Below, piece after piece: positions 26,821 through 35,862 of a stretch of 64,000 nucleotides of DNA. The stretch is from Sphingomonadales bacterium (GTDB lineage Bacteria; Bacteroidota; Bacteroidia; Chitinophagales; Chitinophagaceae): positions 62,001 through 126,000 of the forward strand of contig VHBB01000004.1 in assembly GCA_016872155.1 (NCBI GenBank), in the 5' to 3' direction. Each line of letters begins with the position of its first letter. The stretch's first letter is position 1. The position numbers and the translations under genes are program-made. Below the pieces are notes generated by a model, which did not search any database, was not told the origin of the DNA, and saw nothing but the letters and a program-made list of their open reading frames with translations.

Positions 26821-28101
26821 TTAGTGAAGTTCAGGATAGAGCGGAAAGCGTTCCATGAGTGCTTTTACATGTTCGCGAACGGCCGCTACGACTTCGGGTT
26901 GATCGGCATGGGTCAGCACCTCGTCGATCATCGCCACAATGTTTTCCATATCGGACTCGCGAAGACCGCGTGTGGTAATGGCGGGAACCCCTACGCGAAT
27001 ACCAGATGTGACAAAAGGAGATTTGTCATCGAAGGGAACCGCATTCTTATTGAGAGTAATATGGGCCTGGTCTAATACTTCTTGTGCTTTTTTGCCGGTG
27101 ATATTTTTATTACGGAGATCGATCAGCATCAAATGGTTGTCGGTGCCTCCGCTAATCAGATGATACCCTCTGCTAACAAAAGCTCCGGCCATCGCTTGTG
27201 CGTTCGCGATCACTTGTTGGGTATAGTGTTTAAATCCATCTTCTAAGATCTCTCCAAAGGCTACGGCCTTGGCAGCGATCACATGTTCGAGCGGCCCGCC
27301 TTGCATACCCGGAAAAACGGCCAGGTCAAGCGCTGCGCTCATTGAGCGAATATTCCCTTTAGGATCTTTGGCGCCAAGTGGATTATCGAAGTCATGCCGC
27401 AACATAATGAGTCCGCCGCGGGGGCCACGAAGTGTCTTATGGGTGGTAGAGGTAACAATATGGCAATGATCGAGGGGGTCATTGAGAAGACCGGTGGCAA
27501 TAAGCCCGGCCGGATGAGCAATGTCGGCCAGAACCAGCGCACCCACCTCGTCGGCAACGGCCCTGATGCGTTTATAATCCCAATCACGACTATAAGCCGA
27601 GGCTCCGCAAATGATCATCTTGGGTTTTTCTTTGCGTGCGGTCTCTTCGAGTTGTTCGTAGTTGATGAGTCCGCTCTCTTTATGCACCCCGTAAAAAAAG
27701 GCTCTATAAATTTTTCCACTATAGTTGGCAGGGCTGCCATGGGTAAGGTGTCCTCCCATGCTAAGGTCTAGTCCCAATATGGCATCACCGGGTTTTAGAC
27801 AAGCCAGAAAAACGGCCGTGTTGGCTTGCGCACCACTGTGCGGTTGAACGTTGGCCCAGGTGGCGCCAAACACTTTTTTAAGTCGGTCAATGGCCAAGGT
27901 CTCTATTTCGTCTATGATCTCACATCCTCCGTAATATCTTTTTCCGGGATAGCCTTCGGCATATTTGTTGGTGGCCACCGAACCCATGGCTTGCATAACG
28001 GCAAGCGAGGTAAAATTCTCTGATGCAATTAATTCTATCCCCGTGCGTTGTCTGTCTAGCTCGCGGTCCAGCAGCGAGAAGAGGGTCGTATCCTTTGGCA
28101 T
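26821..28101 (-). CDS. glyA: GlyA, serine hydroxymethyltransferase
   Basis: GlyA interconverts serine and glycine with tetrahydrofolate and feeds one-carbon units to purine and thymidylate synthesis. This PLP enzyme of 426 residues has the family segments [10 protein letters not shown] (about 19-28), [15 protein letters not shown], and the PLP-lysine motif [13 protein letters not shown] in the middle. The length is normal. It is divergent from the sugar nucleotidyltransferase gene, with a 55-base gap. A minus-strand TAACTTTG box is at 28137-28130, about 28 bases before the ATG. Confidence 0.97.
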   Translation of the reverse strand: MPKDTTLFSLLDRELDRQRTGIELIASENFTSLAVMQAMGSVATNKYAEGYPGKRYYGGCEIIDEIETLAIDRLKKVFGATWANVQPHSGAQANTAVFLACLKPGDAILGLDLSMGGHLTHGSPANYSGKIYRAFFYGVHKESGLINYEQLEETARKEKPKMIICGASAYSRDWDYKRIRAVADEVGALVLADIAHPAGLIATGLLNDPLDHCHIVTSTTHKTLRGPRGGLIMLRHDFDNPLGAKDPKGNIRSMSAALDLAVFPGMQGGPLEHVIAAKAVAFGEILEDGFKHYTQQVIANAQAMAGAFVSRGYHLISGGTDNHLMLIDLRNKNITGKKAQEVLDQAHITLNKNAVPFDDKSPFVTSGIRVGVPAITTRGLRESDMENIVAMIDEVLTHADQPEVVAAVREHVKALMERFPLYPELH

Positions 28102-28117
28102 GATCTAAATGAATAAG

Positions 28118-28148
28118 TTGATTTGCCGGCAAAGTTAAGTTACTTTTG
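28118..28148 (+). promoter_or_regulatory. Promoter of the sugar nucleotidyltransferase gene
   Basis: TTG (28118-28120), a 20-base spacer and TACTTTTG (28141-28148) fit the consensus, with the ATG 8 bases later. The glyA -7 box on the other strand (28137-28130) sits inside this spacer, so the divergent promoters overlap and may compete. Confidence 0.6.
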
Positions 28149-28156
28149 TACACTGC

Positions 28157-29146
28157 ATGAAAGCCATTATCCCCGTTGCCGGGCCCGGCACTAAGTTGCG
28201 ACCGCACAGTTACACACAGCCAAAGGCGTTGATTCCATTGGCGGGTCGATCTATCTTGGGTATCATCATCGATCAACTCAAAGAAGCGGGCATTAGCGAG
28301 TTTATTTTTGTGGTTGGATACCTGGGCGAAAAGATCGAAGATTTCGTTGCGCAACAATATCCCGGTCTCAAGGCTCACTTTCTTCAACAAACCGATCGTC
28401 AAGGGGTGGGGCATGCCGTGTTGCTGGCCCGCGAACTGGTGGGCGGCGATGAAGCCTTTATTGTGCTGGGCGATACGATCTGCGAATACGATATCAGCGC
28501 CCTGCTCAACATGCCTCGCTCTGCCATTGGATTGCGAAAGGTCGATGATCCCCGCGATTTTGGGGTGGCCGAGGTTAACGACGATGGCATGATTGCCCGA
28601 TTGGTCGAAAAGCCGCAAATGCCTAAGTCGAATCTGGCCCTGGTGGGTGTGTACAAGATCAAAGAAAGCGAAGCTCTTTTTCGTTGTCTGGAAAATAATA
28701 TCAGTCATGGAGTGCGCACCCATGGTGAATACAGTATTACGGATGCCCTTGAGTGTATGATACAGCAAGGAATCAAACTAGAATCGTTCAAGGTAGATAA
28801 CTGGTTTGACTGTGGCCGAAAAGAAACCTTGCTCGAATCGAATGCCCTGTTGTTAAAAAAATTCGCACCCGCTGTAGACACCACCCTGTTCGTGAATACG
28901 GTCATCGTACCTCCTGTCAGCATTGGTACGGGTTGCCAGATCAGCAATGCCGTTATTGGCCCCGATGTGACCATTGGCGATCATACGAGCATAGATTGCT
29001 CGGTCGTGCGCAATTCCATTATTGGTTCTTACTCTACCCTGCACGATATTGTGGTAAGTGATTCGCTCATTGGCAGCGATACCGAGTGTAAGGGAGAGGC
29101 CCGCTCGCTTAACATAGGCGACAATGCCACCATCGATCTGGGCTAA
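28157..29146 (+). CDS. Sugar-1-phosphate nucleotidyltransferase
   Basis: This 329-residue enzyme of the RfbA/GlmU/GCD1-like family makes an NDP-sugar from an NTP and a sugar-1-phosphate. The N-terminal nucleotidyltransferase domain (1-230) has the signature as GPGTKLRPHSYTQPKAL; the usual form is GxGTRLRP, so Lys replaces the first Arg. FDCGRKETLL marks the end of the domain. The C-terminal part is a left-handed beta-helix with hexapeptide repeats (SIGTGCQISNAVIGPDVTIG). The sugar and nucleotide are not clear. No neighbouring sugar pathway genes help. Confidence 0.9.
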   Translation: MKAIIPVAGPGTKLRPHSYTQPKALIPLAGRSILGIIIDQLKEAGISEFIFVVGYLGEKIEDFVAQQYPGLKAHFLQQTDRQGVGHAVLLARELVGGDEAFIVLGDTICEYDISALLNMPRSAIGLRKVDDPRDFGVAEVNDDGMIARLVEKPQMPKSNLALVGVYKIKESEALFRCLENNISHGVRTHGEYSITDALECMIQQGIKLESFKVDNWFDCGRKETLLESNALLLKKFAPAVDTTLFVNTVIVPPVSIGTGCQISNAVIGPDVTIGDHTSIDCSVVRNSIIGSYSTLHDIVVSDSLIGSDTECKGEARSLNIGDNATIDLG

Positions 29147-29161
29147 TCAAGCATATACGTT

Positions 29162-30133
29162 ATGGCAGCCTTCTCTAACCGTGTTACCCGTCTTTTTTCT
29201 ATTGAGTATCCTATTGTACAAGCCGGGATGATCTGGGCCAGTGGCTGGCGACTTGCCAGTGCCGTTAGCAACAGTGGCGGACTGGGTATTATCGGAGCGG
29301 GCTCTATGTATCCAGCGGTACTCCGTACACATATTCAGCAATGCAAACAGACTTGCCAACGCCCCTTTGGTGTTAATCTTCCTCTGCTCTACCCGGATAT
29401 TGATAAGCATGTCGATATTATTATCGAAGAAAAAGTTCCGATTGTTTTTACGTCGGCTGGCAACCCATCGCTATGGACGCCCCGGTTAAAAGCAGCAGGT
29501 ATTACCGTAGTGCATGTCGTTAGTTCTGCCAAATTTGCCCGTAAGGCCGAGCTGGCCGGCTGTGATGCCGTGGTCGCCGAGGGATTTGAGGCCGGTGGGC
29601 ACAACGGTCACGAAGAGACCACCACGCTGGTGTTACTACCCGCAGTATGTGCGGCCGTATCGATTCCTGTAATTGCGGCCGGCGGTATTGCTACCGGAAG
29701 ACAAATGCTCGCCGCTATGATACTGGGCGCAGAAGGTGTTCAGATGGGTTCTCGTTTTGTAGCCTGCGAAGAGGCTTCTTCGCATTCGTTATTCAAAGAA
29801 AAAGTAATTCACGCGCAAGAGGGCGATACCAAACTCAGTTTAAAGAAGTTGACCCCCGTTCGATTGCTCGATAATGAGTTTGCCCGACAGGTGCAAGCGG
29901 CTGAGGCGGCCGGAGCCGATGCCGAAGCATTACAACAGCTACTGGGCAGGGGACGCGCCAAAAAAGGGATGTTCGAAGGTGATATGGCAGAAGGAGAATT
30001 AGAGATCGGGCAGGTGAGTCTCTTACTGCGCGATATATTACCCGCTGCTACCATTGTACGCAATACCTGGCATGAGTTTCAACAAGCCTTGTCCGATCCG
30101 CTGTTCGTTAATTCTTCCGAACGATCCATTTGA
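29162..30133 (+). CDS. Nitronate monooxygenase/FabK-like FMN enzyme
   Basis: This 323-residue TIM-barrel flavoprotein belongs to the nitronate monooxygenase (2-nitropropane dioxygenase) family. Near the N-terminus is YPIVQAGMIWASG, where Ala-Gly-Met contacts FMN. The middle has AEGFEAGGHNGHEE with the conserved GGHNG, and the C-terminal half has AAGGIATGRQM and GAEGVQMGSRFVA, the phosphate-binding segments. FabK (enoyl-ACP reductase) shares these motifs, so nitronate oxidation is a family label and not proven. The 3' end overlaps the convergent permease gene by 26 bases. Confidence 0.88.
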   Translation: MAAFSNRVTRLFSIEYPIVQAGMIWASGWRLASAVSNSGGLGIIGAGSMYPAVLRTHIQQCKQTCQRPFGVNLPLLYPDIDKHVDIIIEEKVPIVFTSAGNPSLWTPRLKAAGITVVHVVSSAKFARKAELAGCDAVVAEGFEAGGHNGHEETTTLVLLPAVCAAVSIPVIAAGGIATGRQMLAAMILGAEGVQMGSRFVACEEASSHSLFKEKVIHAQEGDTKLSLKKLTPVRLLDNEFARQVQAAEAAGADAEALQQLLGRGRAKKGMFEGDMAEGELEIGQVSLLLRDILPAATIVRNTWHEFQQALSDPLFVNSSERSI

Positions 30134-31379
30134 GCATCTCTCCCCATGTGATCTTTTTGCCGTACATCAGAATACCGGTGCGATAAATTTTTCCGGCCAA
30201 CCAGACCATGGCTAAAAAACTAAGTACTAAGATCGCCATCGATGCAATGAGTTGCCACCACGGAACGGTACCGGGAACCCCATAGGGAATACGAGCCATC
30301 ATTACGATGGGCGACGAAAAGGGTAGCAGACTTCCCCACAAGGCAATGGGGCCCGAGGGATTCGCGATCGAAGCGGTCATCATGGCAATCGAGAGAATCA
30401 CCAGCATGGTAATAGGAAAGCTTAGCGATTGCGCTTCGCGAATATCTTCGTTTACGGCACTTCCTACTGCTCCATAGAGTGAAGCATAAAAGAAGAAGCC
30501 CGCCAGAAAATAAAATCCAAAGCAGCCCAAGATCAAGGGTACGTCCACTTTTGTAAAGAGGCGTTGCATATTGCCGACCATTTCAGCGGCCCCCATTTGC
30601 GTGCCGGCCTCTTTGGCCACATTGTAAGCCACCAATATAAAAGCGATCCAGAGTAAGAATTGCGTAAGTGCCACCGCTCCTATGCCAATGATCTTTCCCA
30701 GCATCATCTGAAAGGGTCTCACCGACGAAACGATCACTTCGGCAATTCGGTTGGTTTTTTCTTCCATCACGCCCATCATTACCTGCGACCCATAGACCAA
30801 TAAGATAAAATACATCAGCAGTCCGACCACGTATCCAATACCCTCTGCCGTGTCGCTATCCGATTTTTCATCGATCACATTTTTGGCTTTGATGCCAATG
30901 CGGCTTTGGGTCAGAATCAGTTGTTTGCCCAGGTCAATCTGTAAACTGTCGTTGACCACTTCGCTCCAGATACGATTGATCTTGGCCTCTACGGCGGCCG
31001 TGGTAGCCCTGCCATACGATTTGTACGTGTTGAGCGCGAGCGAATCGAGCCCCTTTTTCCAGTCGAGTGCGGGAATAATCAGGTAGCCTTCGTATCCGCC
31101 TTCTTTGTTGTTGAGTTCGGCCTGGCTTAGGCCATTGACCAAGGTCAGCACAGAGCTGGAGTCGATCCGGTTTTGATTCTCTAAGATAGGGGCACTGAAA
31201 TACCCAGAAGAATCAATGACCGCGATCGAAAGGGTCTCGCGGCTGTTCTCTGCAATAAAGCCCATACCAAAGATGAGACCTACGTACAGTATGGGTAGCA
31301 GCAAGGTGGCTACAATAAAAGTTTTCTTCTGTACCCTTGTCAGGTATTCTCTCTTGATGATGATCCAGGTTTTGTTCAT
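30108..31379 (-). CDS. ABC-2 type permease (NatB-like)
   Basis: This is the membrane half of an ABC exporter, 423 residues. It has a first membrane segment (about 18-38), a large extracytoplasmic loop (to about 180), then five or six hydrophobic segments. This is the NatB/ABC2_membrane_3 layout. The ATG overlaps the ATPase stop by 4 bases (ATGA), so the two are coupled. NatAB in Bacillus exports sodium; many relatives export other compounds, and the substrate cannot be read from the sequence. Confidence 0.9.
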   Translation of the reverse strand: MNKTWIIIKREYLTRVQKKTFIVATLLLPILYVGLIFGMGFIAENSRETLSIAVIDSSGYFSAPILENQNRIDSSSVLTLVNGLSQAELNNKEGGYEGYLIIPALDWKKGLDSLALNTYKSYGRATTAAVEAKINRIWSEVVNDSLQIDLGKQLILTQSRIGIKAKNVIDEKSDSDTAEGIGYVVGLLMYFILLVYGSQVMMGVMEEKTNRIAEVIVSSVRPFQMMLGKIIGIGAVALTQFLLWIAFILVAYNVAKEAGTQMGAAEMVGNMQRLFTKVDVPLILGCFGFYFLAGFFFYASLYGAVGSAVNEDIREAQSLSFPITMLVILSIAMMTASIANPSGPIALWGSLLPFSSPIVMMARIPYGVPGTVPWWQLIASMAILVLSFLAMVWLAGKIYRTGILMYGKKITWGEMLKWIVRKN

Positions 31380-32317
31380 GACAGATCTTTTTTCGTTTCG
31401 AAGGAGCGGCTGACCGGAGTGCCCTCGACCAGTTTAATAAAAATATCATTGAGCGAAGGCAAGATCTCTTTAAAAGAAACGATGCCTATTTGTAAATCGA
31501 GCAAGTAGCGAAGTGCCTGGTTACGTGATTGCCCTTCGGTCGGTTGAATAATTAGTTTCGAATCGGTTTGTTGCACGATGCTGAAGGGAGGCGTGCCGTT
31601 GAGCGTGGCAGGCCCCTCGGTCTCTATTAAAAATAAATTTTCTTTGAATTGGTCTTTGACCCCGGCGACCGTACCATCCAGAATCTTCTTACCTCGGTTA
31701 ACGAGGGCAATGTGGTCGCAGATCTCCTCGACCTGCTCCATACGATGCGTGCTAAAGATAATCGTTGCCCCACTGGCGGCAAGTCGATAGATCTCGTCTT
31801 TGATCAGGTTGCTATTGACCGGATCGAGTCCGCTAAAGGGCTCATCTAAAATAATCAGACGGGGGTTATGCAGTACGGTGGTTACAAATTGTAGTTTTTG
31901 GCCCATTCCCTTAGAGAGGTCCTCTACTTTTTTATTCCACCAACTCTCCATGCCGAATCGTTCGAACCAAACACCAATTTTTTCTTTGGCCTCGCGGTGG
32001 GATAGTCCTTTTAGCTGAGCGAGGTACAGTGCTTGTTCGCCCACCTTCATTTTTTTATAAAGCCCTCTTTCTTCGGGCATGTAACCAATGGCGCCAACAT
32101 CACGAATGGGATCGAATTTTTTTCCTTGAAAGATAATATCGCCCTGATCGGGATAGAAGATACCCGTAATCATGCGAATCAGCGTTGTCTTGCCCGCGCC
32201 GTTGGGGCCCAGCAGTCCAAAGATCTGTCCTTCTTCTATTGAAAGACTAATGTCATCGACCGCTTTTTGCGATTCAAAATATTTTTTTAGATGCTGTAGC
32301 GAAAGAATGCTGGCCAT
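31376..32317 (-). CDS. ABC transporter ATP-binding protein (NatA-like)
   Basis: This 313-residue ATPase pairs with the permease downstream. Walker A GPNGAGKTTLI starts near residue 37, the signature is LSKGMGQKLQ instead of LSGGQ, and Walker B is LIILDEPFSGLDP. A DUF4162-like C-terminal extension (about 230-305) follows, as is usual in NatA/DrrA-type exporters. A minus-strand TATATTTT box (32329-32322) lies 4 bases before the ATG, again suggesting a leaderless mRNA. Confidence 0.93.
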   Translation of the reverse strand: MASILSLQHLKKYFESQKAVDDISLSIEEGQIFGLLGPNGAGKTTLIRMITGIFYPDQGDIIFQGKKFDPIRDVGAIGYMPEERGLYKKMKVGEQALYLAQLKGLSHREAKEKIGVWFERFGMESWWNKKVEDLSKGMGQKLQFVTTVLHNPRLIILDEPFSGLDPVNSNLIKDEIYRLAASGATIIFSTHRMEQVEEICDHIALVNRGKKILDGTVAGVKDQFKENLFLIETEGPATLNGTPPFSIVQQTDSKLIIQPTEGQSRNQALRYLLDLQIGIVSFKEILPSLNDIFIKLVEGTPVSRSFETKKDLS

Positions 32318-32370
32318 AGATAAAATATAGAATGTAAAAATAATCAGATCGGTTGGCTCGCTCTATTATT

Positions 32371-33957
32371 TTACAGGAGTGGTTTACCGGCCCCGCGGGC
32401 GGAAATCGCTGCTGCAATCGCATCGGCTACCCGCTCGCCGTCCATGGCGGCACTTACAATGCCTCCGGCATAGCCGGCTCCTTCGCCACACGGAAAAAGG
32501 GTCGTAAGCTGCGGGTGATGGAGTTGTTGCGGATCGCGGGGAATGCGCAAGGGCGATGAGGTGCGCGACTCGGTAGCGACCACTACGGCCTCGTGGGTGT
32601 AATAGCCTTTCATCTTTTTTCCCTGCTCCCGAAAAGCCGCACGTAGTCTGGCTGCCACAAAATCGGGAAGTACTTCTTGCAGCGGGGCTGCTCGCAAGCC
32701 CGGCAGATACGAGCAGGCGGGCAGGGTAGCGGAGAGTTTGCCCTCGCAAAAGTCAGTTAGTCGTAAGGCAGGAGCAACGAGGGCACCGCCGCCGGCAATA
32801 AAGGCATTTTTTTCTACTTGTTGCTGAAAGCGCAGCAGCGAAAGTGCATCGTGGTCTGTATTTTTTTTAAGATCGGTTTGCGCCACCGCTACCACAATGC
32901 CGCTGTTAGCGTAGGGATTATTTCTTTTGGAGGGGCTCCACCCGTTTACAACTAATTCGCCCGGGGCGGTAGCGGCCGGTGCAATGATGCCGCCCGGACA
33001 CATGCAAAAAGAAAAGACCCCTTTTTCTTGCACTTGTTGAACCCAGCTGTAGGCAGCCGGGGGTAACCACTCGCTTCTTGTTTCGCAGTGATATTGCGTC
33101 TGGTCGATCAGTTGTTGGGGATGCTCTACGCGCACACCCAGCGCAAAGGGCTTGGCCTCTATAGCTATGTGGTGTCGGTGCAGCAAATAAAATATATCGC
33201 GTGCAGAATGGCCTGTAGCCAGTATAAAGGCCGATCCGTCGAACAGGTCTCCATTTTCTGTCGTTACAGCTTTCAATTGATGATCTTTTATAACAAAGTC
33301 TGTAACGCGTTTTTCGAAATGGACCTCTCCGCCACAACGTAGTATCTGCTCGCGCATGGCCGTTATGATGCCCGGTAATTTATTGGTACCAATATGGGGA
33401 TGCGATCGATATAGAATATTTTCATCGGCGCCGAACTGTACGAATAATTGCAAGATGCGATCTATATCACCTCTTTTATGGCTGCGTGTGTAGAGTTTGC
33501 CGTCGCTGTAGGTGCCGGCACCTCCTTCTCCAAAACAATAATTGCTGTCTTCGTTAACGAGGCCCTCTTTATTTAAGCGGGCCAGGTCGCGACGGCGTGC
33601 TCGCACTTCTTTTCCTCGTTCCAGTACAATGGGTTTGATGCCCGATTCGATCAAGCGAAGAGCGGCAAAGAGTCCGGCGGGTCCGGCTCCGATAATAATC
33701 ACGCGAGGGGCCGCAGTCGAAAGGGGTTTAAAAAGTAAAGGAGACAAAGGGCGGCCTCCATAGGGTTCGTCAATAAAGGCTTGTAGTGACAAGTTGACCC
33801 AGGCCTGCTTACCCCGCGCATCAATGGATTGTTTGGTCAGGTAAAAGCCGTTGACCTGATCGGCGGTTACGCCCGCTGCCGCGGCGATTAGCGTTGTAAG
33901 CGTTCTAGCGTCGGCGGCCTCGGAGGGCAACAGCCGTAGGGTGATTTTTTTTTGCAT
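32371..33957 (-). CDS. FAD-dependent oxidoreductase (COG2509 type)
   Basis: This 528-residue flavoprotein has an N-terminal extension of about 80 residues, then a Rossmann FAD motif IIGAGPAGLFAALRLIE (about 90-106), an RARRRD segment and a CFGEGGAGTYSDGKLYTR segment (about 140-160) typical of the COG2509 group. The C-terminal part has FPCGEGAGYAGGI. The group is widespread and often annotated only as FAD-dependent dehydrogenase; the substrate is unknown. It is divergent from the nucleotidase pair, with about 80 bases between. Confidence 0.88.
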   Translation of the reverse strand: MQKKITLRLLPSEAADARTLTTLIAAAAGVTADQVNGFYLTKQSIDARGKQAWVNLSLQAFIDEPYGGRPLSPLLFKPLSTAAPRVIIIGAGPAGLFAALRLIESGIKPIVLERGKEVRARRRDLARLNKEGLVNEDSNYCFGEGGAGTYSDGKLYTRSHKRGDIDRILQLFVQFGADENILYRSHPHIGTNKLPGIITAMREQILRCGGEVHFEKRVTDFVIKDHQLKAVTTENGDLFDGSAFILATGHSARDIFYLLHRHHIAIEAKPFALGVRVEHPQQLIDQTQYHCETRSEWLPPAAYSWVQQVQEKGVFSFCMCPGGIIAPAATAPGELVVNGWSPSKRNNPYANSGIVVAVAQTDLKKNTDHDALSLLRFQQQVEKNAFIAGGGALVAPALRLTDFCEGKLSATLPACSYLPGLRAAPLQEVLPDFVAARLRAAFREQGKKMKGYYTHEAVVVATESRTSSPLRIPRDPQQLHHPQLTTLFPCGEGAGYAGGIVSAAMDGERVADAIAAAISARGAGKPLL

Positions 33958-34019
33958 GCTGTCAGGTGTTTATCCTGAAAAACTTAAGCAAAGATGCGTT
34001 TTTGCCCGTCAAATAGTAA

Positions 34020-34027
34020 TATCTTTC
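34020..34027 (+). promoter_or_regulatory. -7 box of the split nucleotidase operon
   Basis: TATCTTTC is a TAnnTTTG match with one change, ending 12 bases before the ATG at 34040. Confidence 0.45.
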
Positions 34028-34039
34028 TTATCTGTATTT

Positions 34040-34795
34040 ATGATACGCTCAAGTTACCTGCGCCTTTTATTGTTCGTGTTGCCACTGGGCTCGCTGGTTG
34101 GGTGTAATGCAGTATATGTTCCTTCGAAAGCAGCGTACAGCACCCGGCGTATTACCCAAGAGCTGGCCAGTGATTCTACCTTGTTCTATTTGATAAAGCC
34201 CTATGGAGACAGTGTAGAAAAAACGATGGGCGTGGTGTTGGGTACCGTTCGCGAAACACTAGAAAAAGCACAGCCTGAAGGAACGCTTGGCAATTTTATG
34301 GCCGATGCCTACCTGGCCATGGGATCGCAGCAATTTGAAAAACCCATCGATGCGGCCTTTGTCAATTACGGAGGTATTCGGTTAAATCAATTACCTGCAG
34401 GCCCGCTCACGATCGGAAAAATTTTTGAGTTGATGCCTTTCGATAATGTGTTGGTGCTGCAACAACTCAACGGTTTACAGTTGCAATCATTCTTAGATCT
34501 TATTGCTGCCCGGGGGGGCTGGCCGGTGGCGGGGCTTCGCTATACGATCAAAGACAAAAGGGCCCTTGATATCTATATAAAAGGTAAACCCTTGCAAGCC
34601 GAGGGCCGGTATTGGATTCTCAACTCCGATTTTGTAGCCTCAGGTGGAGATAATGCCGAGATGCTAAAATCATTGCCTCAACTTTCTACCGGATACCTGG
34701 CCCGAAAGGCGCTGCTTGATTATGTGGTGTATCAACAAGGGCAACAAGGTTATGTGGGTGCCGTACTGGAAAAAAGAGTCTTGTATGCTCAGTAG
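34040..34795 (+). CDS. Lipoprotein with 5'-nucleotidase C-terminal domain
   Basis: This 251-residue protein corresponds to the substrate-binding C-terminal domain of UshA-type 5'-nucleotidases, encoded alone. It has a lipoprotein signal peptide (lipobox LVGC near residues 17-20). The domain segments include GNFMADAYL, FVNYGGIRLNQLPAGP, ELMPFDNVLVL and a C-terminal NSDFVASGGDNAEM. The metallophosphoesterase partner is the next gene, which overlaps it by 11 bases. The ATG at 34040 gives a clean lipoprotein signal; an upstream start at 33941 would add 33 residues that hide it. Confidence 0.88.
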   Translation: MIRSSYLRLLLFVLPLGSLVGCNAVYVPSKAAYSTRRITQELASDSTLFYLIKPYGDSVEKTMGVVLGTVRETLEKAQPEGTLGNFMADAYLAMGSQQFEKPIDAAFVNYGGIRLNQLPAGPLTIGKIFELMPFDNVLVLQQLNGLQLQSFLDLIAARGGWPVAGLRYTIKDKRALDIYIKGKPLQAEGRYWILNSDFVASGGDNAEMLKSLPQLSTGYLARKALLDYVVYQQGQQGYVGAVLEKRVLYAQ

Positions 34796-35723
34796 AAAAA
34801 ATTTTATAAGACAATCGGCCTTGCTGGCGGGGGGTGTGCTTTCGGCTCCCTTAATGGATGAGGCGCTGGCAGCCTCTTCGACCTACCGGCTGGTCATCTT
34901 GCATACCAACGATACCCATAGCCGGCTAGACCCCTTTCCGATGGACGGGAGTCGCAACCAAGGTTTAGGAGGTGTTGCAAAAAGAGCCGAAATCATTAAA
35001 CAAATTAGAGCTCAAGAGCCGTATGTGCTCTTACTTGATGCCGGAGACATCTTTCAGGGAACACCCTATTATAATTTTTACAAGGGAGAACCCGAGATCA
35101 GGGCCATGTCTTACATGGAATATGATGCCACCGCTATTGGTAACCATGACTTTGACGCAGGAATGGAGAACTTGGCGACCCAACTGCGCAGGCATGCCCG
35201 CTTTCCAATGCTGGTCTGCAACTATGATGTAAATGGCACGCCCCTAGAGGGGAATGTAAGGCCATACCATATTTTTAGACGGGGCCCCCTCAAGATCGGC
35301 GTGCTGGGGGTCGGGATCGAAGGCAAAGGGTTGATACCCGATCAACTGTTCGGTTCTACAGCGTACCTGGACCCTATTGCAGAAGCCAATAAAGTGGCAT
35401 TTGCCCTTAGAAAAAAGGAGCATTGTGATCTCGTGATCTGTCTTTCTCATCTCGGAAACCGTTATACCACAGAGCGTAAGGTCAGCGATGAGGATTTAGC
35501 CAAGCAAACAGAGGAAATTGACCTAATAATAGGGGGGCATACACATACTTTTCTCGATAAACCCCTTGAATATACCAATAAAAAGGGCAAGGATGTGCTG
35601 GTCAACCAGGTGGGTTTTGGGGGCATTTTAGTAGGTAGGATCGATTTTGAATTTTCCAAATTTTCGAGCCAAAAAATTTTAAAAACAGAAAAAATCTTGA
35701 TTTCCTCAAAAACTGTTGTTTAA
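34785..35723 (+). CDS. 5'-nucleotidase-type metallophosphoesterase, catalytic domain
   Basis: This 312-residue calcineurin-like phosphatase corresponds to the N-terminal catalytic domain of UshA. The metal ligand segments are ILHTNDTHSRLD, LLDAGDIFQGTPYYN, TAIGNHDFDAG, LSHLGNRYT and IIGGHTHTFL, all intact. The N-terminus (SRKNFIRQSALLAGG) looks like a Tat-type or lipid-free signal. It probably hydrolyses nucleotides in the periplasm together with the C-domain lipoprotein upstream. The ATG at 34785 overlaps the previous stop; an earlier start at 34716 is less likely. Confidence 0.9.
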   Translation: MLSRKNFIRQSALLAGGVLSAPLMDEALAASSTYRLVILHTNDTHSRLDPFPMDGSRNQGLGGVAKRAEIIKQIRAQEPYVLLLDAGDIFQGTPYYNFYKGEPEIRAMSYMEYDATAIGNHDFDAGMENLATQLRRHARFPMLVCNYDVNGTPLEGNVRPYHIFRRGPLKIGVLGVGIEGKGLIPDQLFGSTAYLDPIAEANKVAFALRKKEHCDLVICLSHLGNRYTTERKVSDEDLAKQTEEIDLIIGGHTHTFLDKPLEYTNKKGKDVLVNQVGFGGILVGRIDFEFSKFSSQKILKTEKILISSKTVV

Positions 35724-35795
35724 ATTTTTTTTGTTTGATGCGGATTAATGATATTCGCCATCCCGCGCAAGTTTTTTTATTGACAAATGTGAACA

Positions 35796-35804
35796 AGTGG
35801 ATAA
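35796..35804 (-). promoter_or_regulatory. Possible DnaA box upstream of dnaA
   Basis: The minus strand reads TTATCCACT, one change from TTATCCACA, 58 bases before the dnaA ATG in an AT-rich gap. A single box would fit autoregulation better than an origin. Confidence 0.35.
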
Positions 35805-35862
35805 AACCTGCGTGGACCCGTACCTAACTACCGTTAAAACACGATAAACTGTATTGCAAGCG

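Noticed and set aside
27920-28768. 282-codon minus-strand frame opposite the sugar nucleotidyltransferase gene and over the glyA start
   Set aside because: It overlaps two well-supported genes and their promoters and matches no family; it is a shadow frame.
35724-35862. Chromosomal origin next to dnaA
   Set aside because: Only one imperfect DnaA box, no dnaN/recF order, and no box cluster; not enough to call an origin.
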